From DAOUAJ01 sp034433615 (GTDB lineage Bacteria > Chloroflexota > Anaerolineae > DUEN01): a stretch of DNA of 5,607 nt. Below, piece by piece: positions 1-5,607 of the stretch. The stretch is from the NCBI GenBank assembly GCA_034433615.1, contig DAOUAJ010000439.1:1-5607 (forward strand). Direction: 5' to 3'. The number at the start of each line of letters is the position of its first letter. Within the stretch, counting starts at the first letter, position 1. Position numbers and translations under genes: made by a program. The notes under the pieces were generated by a model. The model was not told the origin of the DNA. It searched no databases and saw only the letters and a program-made list of their open reading frames with translations.

Positions 1-1
1 G

Positions 2-1498
2 CTAATTCGGCCCCACCCATCCCTTCGCCCGCGCCAGCGCCCGCTGCCAGCCAGCGTACAGCCGATCGCGCTCTGGTGCCGACATCTGCGGGCTGAACTC
101 GCGATCTACCTGCCACTGGGCGGCGATCTCCTCCTGGCTGCCCCACACCCCTACGGCCAATCCCGCCAGATAGGCTGCGCCCAACGCCGTCGTCTCCCTC
201 ACCACTGGCCGTTGCACCGGCACGCCCAACAGGTCCGCCTGGAGCTGGCATAGCAAGTTATTGGCCACCGCCCCGCCGTCCACGCGCAACGCTTTCAGCG
301 GTACGCCGGCGTCCGCCGCCATCGCGTCCATCACGTCCCGCGTCTGGTAGCAGATGGCCTCCAATGCGGCCCGCGCAATGTGCGCCCGGGTGGTTCCTCG
401 CGTCAGCCCCACGATGGCGCCACGGGCGTAGGCGTCCCAATGGGGCGCGCCCAGCCCTACGAACGCCGGGACGAAGTAAACCCCGCCCGTATCTGGCACC
501 GACCCGGCCAGCGCCTCCGTCTCCGCCGCGCTGGCAATGATGCCCAGCCCGTCCCGCAGCCACTGGATGGCCGCCCCAGCGATGAAGATGGACCCCTCCA
601 GCGCGTAGGTGACGCGCCCGTTCAGCCCCCAGGCGATGGTGGTAAGCAGCCCGCGCCGGGAGGGCACCGCCTGTTCGCCCGTATTTAGCAACATGAAACA
701 GCCGGTGCCGTAGGTGTTCTTGGCCATGCCGGGCGCGTAGCACGCCTGCCCGAAGGCCGCCGCCTGCTGGTCGCCTGCCACGCCAGCGATGGGCACGGCC
801 GCACCCAACACGCTGGCTGCGCTCTCGCCGAAGAGGCCCGAACTGGGGCGCGCCTCTGGCAGGATGGCGCGAGGGATGCCCAGCTCCCGCAGCAGGTCGT
901 CGTCCCAGCCCAGGGTATGGATGTTGAAGATCATGGTGCGGCTGGCATTAGAGTAGTCGGTGGCGTGCACCCGGCCGCCCGTCAGCCGCCAGATGAGAAA
1001 CGTGTCCACCGTGCCGAAGGCCAGCTCGCCGCGGTCAGCCCGCTCATGGGCGCCCGGCACCTGGTCCAAGAGCCAGGCGATCTTGGTGCCGGAGAAGTAA
1101 GCGTCAATCACCAGGCCGGTCTTCTGACGCACCACATCGGCTAGGCCGCGGGCGCGCAGCTCATCGCACAGGCCCGCGGTGCGCCGGCACTGCCACACGA
1201 TGGCGTTGTGAATCGGCCGGCCGCTCTGACGGTCCCAGACGATAGTGGTCTCCCGCTGGTTAGTGATGCCGATCCCGGCCAGATCGTTCGCGCTCAGGCC
1301 AGCCCGCGTCAATGCCTCCTGTGCTACGGTGAGCTGGCTGGCCCAGATCGCTTCAGGATCGTGCTCCACCCAGCCCGGCTGTGGGTAAATCTGTGGAAAC
1401 TCGCGCTGAGCTACGGCAACGATATGGCCGTGATCGTCAAAGATGATCGCTCGTGAAGAGGTGGTACCCTGGTCCAGGGCCATGAGGTAATGTGGCAC
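2..1498 (-). CDS. glpK: Glycerol kinase (FGGY family carbohydrate kinase), complete
   Basis: Cytoplasmic enzyme that transfers phosphate from ATP to glycerol to give sn-glycerol-3-phosphate, the entry step to glycerol catabolism and lipid synthesis. The 498-residue protein is full length and collinear with E. coli GlpK as I remember it. Visible landmarks are the N-terminal phosphate-binding segment ALDQGTTSSRA (7-17), the substrate residues in NQRETT (80-85), W102 and Y134, the FGGY signature 1 match at 134-146, the catalytic-base region AGDQQ with D243, the nucleotide-domain stretch KNTYGTGCF (260-268), and a signature 2 match at 360-380. The start is GTG at 1498, chosen because AGGAGG lies 5 nt upstream; an in-frame ATG at residue 6 is less well placed. 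It follows the Uma2 gene by 30 nt on the same strand. No glpF, glpD or glpR is in the window. The loop before D243 lacks the allosteric residues known from E. coli and the histidine phosphorylated in enterococci. Confidence 0.98.
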   Translation of the reverse strand: MPHYLMALDQGTTSSRAIIFDDHGHIVAVAQREFPQIYPQPGWVEHDPEAIWASQLTVAQEALTRAGLSANDLAGIGITNQRETTIVWDRQSGRPIHNAIVWQCRRTAGLCDELRARGLADVVRQKTGLVIDAYFSGTKIAWLLDQVPGAHERADRGELAFGTVDTFLIWRLTGGRVHATDYSNASRTMIFNIHTLGWDDDLLRELGIPRAILPEARPSSGLFGESAASVLGAAVPIAGVAGDQQAAAFGQACYAPGMAKNTYGTGCFMLLNTGEQAVPSRRGLLTTIAWGLNGRVTYALEGSIFIAGAAIQWLRDGLGIIASAAETEALAGSVPDTGGVYFVPAFVGLGAPHWDAYARGAIVGLTRGTTRAHIARAALEAICYQTRDVMDAMAADAGVPLKALRVDGGAVANNLLCQLQADLLGVPVQRPVVRETTALGAAYLAGLAVGVWGSQEEIAAQWQVDREFSPQMSAPERDRLYAGWQRALARAKGWVGPN

Positions 1499-1503
1499 GG
1501 TGT

Positions 1504-1509
1504 CCTCCT
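1504..1509 (-). promoter_or_regulatory. Ribosome binding site of glpK
   Basis: On the minus strand this is AGGAGG, a perfect Shine-Dalgarno core, 5 nt before the GTG codon at 1498-1496. It settles the choice of GTG over the ATG five codons further in. It lies wholly within the 30-nt gap after the Uma2 stop codon, so glpK can be translated independently on a shared transcript. Confidence 0.85.
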
Positions 1510-1528
1510 CTGCAATGGTAGGGTGTGC

Positions 1529-2158
1529 TCATGCCGCGAACAATCCGCCCACGGCCACGCTGAACCCCTCCAGTATCGCCGACCGGGCCGACTCCTCTGC
1601 TCGAAACTGACCGAACAGAGCATACAGCCCATCGTCGCCCAGGACATAGACCTCGACCGAGCGCGTGCCGGGGTCCACGATCCAGTATTCACGCACCTTC
1701 GCCCGCTCGTAGGCGGCGAACCTGACCAGACGGTCGGTGCGCACCGTATTGGGGGAGATGACTTCGACGATCAAGTCAGGTGCGCCCGCAAAGAAGGGGG
1801 CGCCAGGCTCCGGCCTCCGCTCGGCGGCGATGAACAGGACATCGGGCTGCACCGGCCGGCTGGTCTCTGACAGATGGACCTCGAAGGGAGCTGTCAAAAC
1901 AACACCTAGCCGGTTAGACTTGACAAAGGTCCCCATTTGTAAGTGAATCTCTGAAACAACGTACTGATGGTCGAATCCTGGCGCGTTGACCATGTACAAT
2001 ACCCCCTCGATGATCTCGTAGCGGTTGCCGTCGTCGGGCAGACGCAGGTAATCGTCGTAGGTCCACTCGCCTTGAGCCGGCCAGGGAGACGCTTCCACCT
2101 CCTCCAGCGGGGGTGGAGGAGGGGCCAGTACAGCAACATGCTCCATCACCTGTTCCAT
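1529..2158 (-). CDS. Uma2 family (DUF820) predicted PD-(D/E)XK endonuclease-fold protein
   Basis: A 209-residue protein with the typical Uma2 order of motifs: a proline-rich N-terminal tail (PPPPP at 13-17), WTYDDYLRLPDD (32-43), RYEIIEGVLYMV (47-58), H64 in the segment after it, QPDVLFIA (104-111), the core strand PDLIVEVISPNT (127-138), then DRLVRFAAYERAKVREYWIVDP (142-163) and a C-terminal beta region. Known of the family: the fold is restriction-endonuclease-like, copies are often numerous per genome, and the biological role is largely undetermined. Likely acidic active-site residues are E51, D106 and E132. The lysine usually found in the D-x-x-x-K-x-x-x-Y helix motif is arginine here (R146). 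I prefer the ATG at 2158, which has AAGGAG just upstream. A TTG at 2179 would add seven residues but has no good ribosome binding site. glpK follows 30 nt downstream, so co-transcription is likely. The family assignment is firm; nuclease activity is inference. Confidence 0.92.
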   Translation of the reverse strand: MEQVMEHVAVLAPPPPPLEEVEASPWPAQGEWTYDDYLRLPDDGNRYEIIEGVLYMVNAPGFDHQYVVSEIHLQMGTFVKSNRLGVVLTAPFEVHLSETSRPVQPDVLFIAAERRPEPGAPFFAGAPDLIVEVISPNTVRTDRLVRFAAYERAKVREYWIVDPGTRSVEVYVLGDDGLYALFGQFRAEESARSAILEGFSVAVGGLFAA

Positions 2159-2161
2159 ACG

Positions 2162-2167
2162 CTCCTT
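2162..2167 (-). promoter_or_regulatory. Probable ribosome binding site of the Uma2 gene
   Basis: The minus strand reads AAGGAG followed by CGT and then ATG at 2158-2156. The 3-nt spacer is shorter than ideal but the core is strong, and no comparable purine tract precedes the TTG at 2179-2177. This favours the shorter, 209-residue form of the protein. Confidence 0.5.
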
Positions 2168-2200
2168 ACTTCCCTTCAATCTGTCGAAGCATCCATCGCG

Positions 2201-2228
2201 TGCCCAAGGGCTACTGCCCAGGGGCTAC
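2201..2228. repeat. Two tandem 14-bp repeats with a palindromic core
   Basis: Plus-strand TGCCCAAGGGCTAC (2201-2214) is followed immediately by TGCCCAGGGGCTAC (2215-2228), matching at 13 of 14 positions. The first copy contains a perfect palindrome, GCCC-AA-GGGC; the single difference between copies falls next to the core and weakens the symmetry of the second. The pair lies in the presumed 5' leader of the Uma2 gene, between its candidate promoter and its start codon. It could be an operator, an RNA structure or a chance duplication; only the repeat itself is certain. Confidence 0.65.
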
Positions 2229-2249
2229 GCCTGGCTGAATTCGATTGCC

Positions 2250-2278
2250 ATTGTACTGCAATTCCCCCCTTCCAGCAA
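2250..2278 (-). promoter_or_regulatory. Candidate sigma70-type promoter for Uma2-glpK
   Basis: On the minus strand TTGCTG (2278-2273) and TACAAT (2255-2250) are separated by 17 nt. The -10 box matches the consensus at five of six positions, the -35 only at TTG. Transcription would begin near 2243, giving a leader of about 85 nt that contains the 14-bp tandem repeat. It lies downstream of the hairpin after the permease, as expected for a separate transcription unit. This is a sequence match only. Confidence 0.33.
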
Positions 2279-2307
2279 TCCCTCTCTCGCTCTGTCCGTT
2301 CATATTG

Positions 2308-2337
2308 AGAGGGCCGACCTCAGCGGGTCGGCCCTCT
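2308..2337 (-). terminator. Strong hairpin after the permease gene, probable terminator
   Basis: A perfect 12-bp stem (2308-2319 with 2326-2337), GC-rich (AGAGGGCCGACC on the plus strand), closes a 6-nt loop. It begins 9 nt past the permease stop codon, the usual place for an intrinsic terminator. On the minus strand the stem is followed by TCAATATGAAC, which is not a good U-tract. On the plus strand it is followed by the T-richer TTGCTTCTGTT, but no plus-strand gene ends here. It may act as a weak or factor-assisted terminator, or as a transcript 3'-end stabiliser. Confidence 0.65.
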
Positions 2338-2346
2338 TGCTTCTGT

Positions 2347-5205
2347 TCACCCCTGCTGCCCCATGCGCATCATCTCAAACAAGCGTCGGTAGAGGGCTGT
2401 CGCAATGACGGCCACTTCCAGCAAGATCATGATGCTGGCGAAAGTTATCGCCAACTGGGTGATCTCATTTTGAGCAATCACCGGTATCAGCGGAGGTAGC
2501 GGGATGCCTTTCTCGCCCGTCACGCGGAAGAAGGGCGAGAAGAGTTCAGAAGCTACTGTACCGATGAGAGCCCCAGCCGTGGCCCCGTACGCGGTCAGAA
2601 CACCGTATTCCAGGATGACTTGCCCAACCACCTGACGTTTTAGCAGCCCCACCGCACGCAGCACGGCAAACCGATAGAGCCGCTCTTGCAACGAGGCGTA
2701 ACTGTGGACCAGCAATCCCAGCGCGGCCATCGCGGTTGCAGTCAGAAAACCGATAGATAGAGTGCCGAAGACCCCCGCGCGCTCCATCTTAGCCTGCTCC
2801 TCGGCGATCAGCGCGCGTACGTCTCGTTGGCGGACGGCTTCTACTCCCATCGTGAGGACTGCGTCAAAGAGGGCTTTGCCATCAGTGCCGTCCTGGACAC
2901 GCAGCCAGATCTGGTGAGGAAAGGTGGCGCCGAAGAAGGAAAAGAGATACTCCAGATTGCCCACCACCGTCACCCTATCCTCGTAGACGGTGGGGAAGTA
3001 CTTGTAAGTGCCCATTATTGTAAAGGACGAGGTGACACTAACCTCGTCGTCTATTCTCACGCGTAAGGGGATCTTATCACCGATCTGAAGGTTATTATCA
3101 TCCAGAAGCTGCTGGGAAACCAGGATGGCATCGGGTGAACTCGCGAGCTGGTTCATCAGCGCGCCCAGAGGTAAGCTGGCAAAATCCCGGCGGAACCAGG
3201 CTACTGCCGGGAAATCGAGGCGATCAATCGCCAGAAACCGGCCGCGAATGCTGCTCTTCCCTACTAAGGAGATCTCGGCGGGATAATCTCCCACCCGGGT
3301 GACCGCGATGACCCCAGGCAGAGCCTGAAACTCGCTGGGCAAGGGGATCCACTCGGCGCCGAGCGCTCCCTCTTGTGGTTGTTGATTCTCTCCCCTTTCT
3401 CCCAAAGAAGGCTCAAAAGTGATGTCCGCGCCCACGCGATAGTACATCCGGTCCATCAGCCATTGATCCAGGCTGCTTGCCATAGAGAGGGTATAAATCC
3501 CCAGGGCCAGGGAGACGATCACCAGGAGCAGCGGGTTGATGTAACCCTGGCTCTGCCGACCGAGCTGGCGTAGAGCCAGGTGGGGTGTAATCCAGGGGGC
3601 CACGCTGGCCAGGTGGTCCAGCGCGAGCATGAACAGGGGGAAGAGACGCATGGTCAGCAACGCGGCCGTCAGGATAAACAATGCAGGCACCAGGATAAGC
3701 AGCGGATCCCGGTACAGGTCCTCCGGCCTGTCGCGCACCAGCAGAGCCAGCGTTCCCTTGTCGGCCAGTTGCCGGTAAGCGTAGACTGTGGGAAGGATCA
3801 GGAGGAAGTCCAGGTGATGGCGGTGCCAGAAGGGGCCATGCAAAGGACGAGCGTGCTCCCGTTCATGTTCAACTACACTCTGTCGTGCGGCCTGGGCAGC
3901 CGGCCACAGGCGGGCGAGCAAGGCGACCCCTAGCGCAACCAATGTGAGCGGGATGTTGATCCCTTGCAGGGAGACGGGCAATGGAGGCCGGGATGTAAAG
4001 GAGAGAAAACTGACGGTGTAGCCCAGCACTCGGGCAATCAGCATGCCGAACCCCACGCCAAGGGGGTATCCCACGATAAACAGGAGCATTTCCTCGATTA
4101 GAGTAAAACCCAGGACACTTGACATGCTCATCCCACGACTGACCAGGATCGCGGTTTCCCGGCGTTGCCAGCGCGCGATGATGGCGGACGTGAGCACCAG
4201 GAAGTACAATAGAAAGCCAAAGGCTGGCACGTTGAATCCCAGAAGGAGCGTCGTCAGGATGGTCTGCCGCTGCACGAATTCCTTGAGAGGACCCAGAGGG
4301 GAAACATCCAGTCGGGCGTCGGGCAGATACTTGTTAATAATAGCGATGCCGCGCTCGAGCCCTGAAGCGTAATCACGGGCGTGGGCCGGCACAACCTTGC
4401 GGTCGTCCAGGATAATGTGCCAGGCAGCGAACCTGGTTTGGGAGGGGATTAGGGGCTGCACGTTTACGATGTAGTCCTGACGACGAACCAGCAACATCTC
4501 ACGCAACGTCATGTCCGGATTGCTGAACCAGAAAGGATCTTTGGCATCGCGAGCCCGCCATATCCCTTTAATGCGCATCGGAAGAGGAGGCTCGTTCATC
4601 GTCGCTGAGGCATTGAACTCCTCACCGACGTGAACTCCCATTTTCTCGGCCAGGTAGGAATGCATCCAAACATCGAGGGCCTCAGTTGACACACCTTCGT
4701 CAAGCGGCTCCCCTGCCACGATCTCCATGTGGTTCTGAATATCGGCAATGTAGGCCAGGCTGACAGTGCCCAGGTACACTGATTTCGTCTCATACTGGGT
4801 AGTCCCCCCTCGCGGCTGCAACATCATGCTACCGCTCTCCACCTGAACTCCGATGTGCTTCAGAGGCAACCCCACCTCTGACGAGAGGGTGCCGGCGATA
4901 TGACGTGCCATCTTCTCGGCAGCTTCCAGAGAAACAGGTTTTCGCGGCGAAGGGAAGAAGTAGACACGGGTGGAGAAAGGTGGACGTCCTGTCGCCTGGC
5001 TGAGCTCTGCCAGCTCTTGCCGCAGGATGACCATATCCACGGCCTGGGAGAAAAAGGCCGCGTTGGTGACCATGCCTATGCTTAGAACCACTCCCAGTAA
5101 GGCCAGCAAAGTAAGCCCAGGGTGGTGCCACAGGCGTTTCGCGGTCAGACCGGTCAGGCCGATCAGCACGTTCAGCGGCTTTAGCCAGTTGCGGGCTTGA
5201 CTCAT
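2347..5205 (-). CDS. FtsX/MacB-type ABC transporter permease, long two-module form
   Basis: A 952-residue inner-membrane protein with two FtsX permease modules, the layout of type VII (MacB/LolCDE/FtsX-like) ABC systems. Module 1 has a membrane helix at about 30-52, an extracytoplasmic domain (about 55-312) and helices near 316-343, 364-395 and 418-436. A linker (about 465-525) carries one clear and one weaker hydrophobic segment. Module 2 has a helix at about 556-577, a MacB-PCD-like domain (about 580-810, with AILVSQQLLDDNNLQIGDKI at 693-712), and helices near 813-837, 863-888 and 915-938. Each module has the cytoplasmic pattern RRETAILVSRG (348-358) or RFAVLRAVG (845-853), known to lie near the ATPase contact in this family. 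No ATP-binding domain is fused or encoded in the window, so the partner must lie elsewhere. The substrate cannot be told from sequence; lipoproteins, peptides, drugs or a cell-wall regulatory role are all possible. The ATG at 5205 has only a weak, close GAGGG upstream. A hairpin follows the stop codon. Confidence 0.94.
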   Translation of the reverse strand: MSQARNWLKPLNVLIGLTGLTAKRLWHHPGLTLLALLGVVLSIGMVTNAAFFSQAVDMVILRQELAELSQATGRPPFSTRVYFFPSPRKPVSLEAAEKMARHIAGTLSSEVGLPLKHIGVQVESGSMMLQPRGGTTQYETKSVYLGTVSLAYIADIQNHMEIVAGEPLDEGVSTEALDVWMHSYLAEKMGVHVGEEFNASATMNEPPLPMRIKGIWRARDAKDPFWFSNPDMTLREMLLVRRQDYIVNVQPLIPSQTRFAAWHIILDDRKVVPAHARDYASGLERGIAIINKYLPDARLDVSPLGPLKEFVQRQTILTTLLLGFNVPAFGFLLYFLVLTSAIIARWQRRETAILVSRGMSMSSVLGFTLIEEMLLFIVGYPLGVGFGMLIARVLGYTVSFLSFTSRPPLPVSLQGINIPLTLVALGVALLARLWPAAQAARQSVVEHEREHARPLHGPFWHRHHLDFLLILPTVYAYRQLADKGTLALLVRDRPEDLYRDPLLILVPALFILTAALLTMRLFPLFMLALDHLASVAPWITPHLALRQLGRQSQGYINPLLLVIVSLALGIYTLSMASSLDQWLMDRMYYRVGADITFEPSLGERGENQQPQEGALGAEWIPLPSEFQALPGVIAVTRVGDYPAEISLVGKSSIRGRFLAIDRLDFPAVAWFRRDFASLPLGALMNQLASSPDAILVSQQLLDDNNLQIGDKIPLRVRIDDEVSVTSSFTIMGTYKYFPTVYEDRVTVVGNLEYLFSFFGATFPHQIWLRVQDGTDGKALFDAVLTMGVEAVRQRDVRALIAEEQAKMERAGVFGTLSIGFLTATAMAALGLLVHSYASLQERLYRFAVLRAVGLLKRQVVGQVILEYGVLTAYGATAGALIGTVASELFSPFFRVTGEKGIPLPPLIPVIAQNEITQLAITFASIMILLEVAVIATALYRRLFEMMRMGQQG

Positions 5206-5224
5206 GGGCCCTCGCGCTGAGGTC

Positions 5225-5320
5225 TTAGAGGATGCCTGAAAATTGCTCCCGCACCCGTCCTCGGGTGCGGAAATCGGCCCGAGGACAGGCCTCAGAGCGA
5301 ATTTTCAGACTAGCTCTTAA
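5225..5320. repeat. MITE-like imperfect inverted-repeat element with nested hairpins
   Basis: The two ends are related inverted repeats. Left: TTAGAG, 5 nt, CTGAAAATT, GCTC (5225-5248). Right, on the minus strand: TTAAGAG, 5 nt, CTGAAAATT, one extra C, GCTC (5320-5295). Inside are a perfect 9-bp hairpin, CCGCACCCG with CGGGTGCGG (5249-5257/5262-5270, loop TCCT), and a competing 9-bp pairing, GTCCTCGGG (5257-5265) with CCCGAGGAC (5278-5286). The two share bases and cannot form together. No transposase is encoded and no clear target-site duplication is visible. About 96 bp with terminal inverted repeats fits a miniature transposable element or a REP-like repeat. A leader attenuator for the permease or a terminator for the upstream gene (minus-strand hairpin followed by AATTTT) are alternatives. 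Confidence 0.65.
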
Positions 5321-5382
5321 TGATTTCAGGGACAAACGATACACAGGAAGAGCCCTCTCTGATTCCATGACTTGGCGTTGCC

Positions 5383-5412
5383 AATCTAGCACAGAGGTGG
5401 GTGTTGAGTCAA
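5383..5412 (-). promoter_or_regulatory. Candidate promoter for the permease
   Basis: On the minus strand TTGACT (5412-5407) and TAGATT (5388-5383) are 18 nt apart, with TGC directly before the -10 box as in an extended -10 promoter. Transcription would start near 5376, so the leader of roughly 170 nt would carry the whole inverted-repeat element. The -35 box overlaps the palindrome TTGAGTCAA. A second minus-strand -10-like box, a perfect TATAAT at 5488-5483, lacks a convincing -35. Sequence match only. Confidence 0.33.
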
Positions 5413-5462
5413 ATGGTGAGTCCTGTCTCTCATGTCGAAAGATGTTGACTGGCCTCACGCGT

Positions 5463-5490
5463 TTGACAACAGAAAGATTCTGATTATACT
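5463..5490 (+). promoter_or_regulatory. Candidate plus-strand promoter facing the window edge
   Basis: TTGACA (5463-5468, perfect) and TATACT (5485-5490, five of six) are separated by 16 nt in a distinctly AT-rich patch. It is the best two-box promoter match I noticed in the window, but no plus-strand gene with a good start follows before the edge. The reverse complement of the same patch has a perfect TATAAT (5488-5483), so the site could instead serve the minus strand. It could drive a gene beginning beyond 5607, produce an antisense RNA, or be a chance match. Confidence 0.33.
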
Positions 5491-5493
5491 TAC

Positions 5494-5607
5494 TTACAGG
5501 TTGGTTCTCGCTGTAGCTCTCCCGAGTCGGAGCAGGTCATAGTCAGGTCGAGGTTCGCCCCTCGTATCCAGGTTAAAAATTGTGTCCACCACTGTAGCGG
5601 GGTCATG
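5494..5607 (-). CDS. Possible 3' end of an unidentified gene, cut by the window edge
   Basis: One minus-strand frame is open from the edge to a TAA at 5496-5494, giving 37 residues that include VVDTIFNLDTRGEP and PDYDLLRLG. The composition is protein-like, with many RNY codons (GAC, GCT, GTG, AAC, GAT) and a balance of acidic, basic and hydrophobic residues. A second minus-strand frame is also open from the edge to 5490, but it gives a less natural, tryptophan- and cysteine-rich peptide. I do not recognise the family. If real, the gene is co-directional with the permease and ends about 290 nt before it, just upstream of the AT-rich patch. The stretch is too short to be sure. Confidence 0.35.
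   Translation of the reverse strand, partial: HDPATVVDTIFNLDTRGEPRPDYDLLRLGRATARTNL

Larger units (their letters stand above)
5206..5493. other. Non-coding interval upstream of the permease
   Basis: I see no supportable gene in this interval. Open frames on both strands (for example plus 5232-5483 and minus 5225-5458) begin or end inside the inverted-repeat element and give proteins with no recognisable motif. The interval holds the element at 5225-5320, a candidate permease promoter at 5383-5412 (minus), a short TTGAGTCAA palindrome at 5404-5412, and an AT-rich patch at about 5460-5495 with promoter-like boxes on both strands. The permease start codon lies 19 nt beyond the edge of the repeat element. 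Confidence 0.7.

Noticed and set aside
258..743. 161-residue minus-strand open frame inside glpK
   Set aside because: It is a different frame of the well-matched glycerol kinase gene. The product is rich in Arg, Gly and Ala, as expected from shifted GC-rich coding DNA, and shows no motif.
1490..1870. 126-residue plus-strand open frame across the glpK start and the Uma2 gene
   Set aside because: It is antisense to two recognised genes, runs through their ribosome binding site, and has no recognisable domain.
2159..2179. TTG start adding seven residues to the Uma2 protein
   Set aside because: No Shine-Dalgarno lies upstream of the TTG, while AAGGAG precedes the ATG at 2158. The short spacer before that ATG keeps the longer form possible.
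3580..3933. 117-residue plus-strand open frame within the permease
   Set aside because: It is antisense to continuous permease coding sequence; its Gln- and His-rich composition is typical of a reverse-frame shadow.
5232..5483. 83-residue plus-strand open frame starting in the inverted-repeat element
   Set aside because: Its first third is the hairpin sequence of the repeat, there is no ribosome binding site, and the product resembles no family I know.
5549..5564. CGAGG-TTCGCC-CCTCG hairpin that recalls a tRNA T-arm
   Set aside because: The loop is 6 nt rather than 7 and does not fit the T-loop consensus, and no acceptor, D or anticodon arms can be placed around it.
5490..5606. Alternative minus-strand frame starting with ATG at 5606
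   Set aside because: The 38-residue product is unusually rich in Trp and Cys, no upstream sequence is available to judge the start, and the neighbouring frame ending at 5494 looks more like protein.
1..5607. CRISPR array, integrase or transposase, toxin-antitoxin pair
   Set aside because: No regularly spaced repeats were seen and no open frame shows integrase, transposase or toxin motifs. The Uma2 gene has no small partner gene beside it.

Overview
The window holds three genes, all on the minus strand. Read in the direction of transcription (right to left) they are a large FtsX/MacB-type ABC transporter permease (2347-5205), a Uma2-family nuclease-fold protein (1529-2158) and a complete glycerol kinase, glpK (2-1498). 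There are no rRNA, tRNA or CRISPR features and no recognisable transposase. The DNA is GC-rich, visibly more so in glpK than in the permease.

The organism cannot be fixed from this window. A stand-alone Uma2 gene, a very long (952-residue) FtsX-type permease and GC-rich DNA together suggest a Chloroflexota-like bacterium. Uma2 proteins are also abundant in Cyanobacteria and Deinococcota, so this is inference.

Layout: glpK sits 30 nt downstream of the Uma2 gene, has its own strong ribosome binding site, and could share its transcript. The 188-nt gap 2159-2346 contains a plausible Uma2 promoter, a 14-bp tandem duplication with a palindromic core, and a strong hairpin just after the permease stop codon. 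The permease runs alone through the middle of the window. Its ATPase partner is not present. The 402-nt segment 5206-5607 has no confident complete gene. It contains a ~96-bp imperfect inverted-repeat element with nested, mutually exclusive hairpins, promoter-like sequences on both strands in an AT-rich patch, and possibly the 3' end of another minus-strand gene cut by the window edge.

Functionally, GlpK phosphorylates glycerol to glycerol-3-phosphate. The permease would, with an ATPase encoded elsewhere, move lipid, lipoprotein or peptide substrates or do mechanical work across the membrane. The Uma2 protein is a predicted PD-(D/E)XK nuclease-fold protein of unknown role. No shared pathway links the three. 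I see no convincing evidence of a new multi-gene system here; the most interesting item is the inverted-repeat element in front of the permease.
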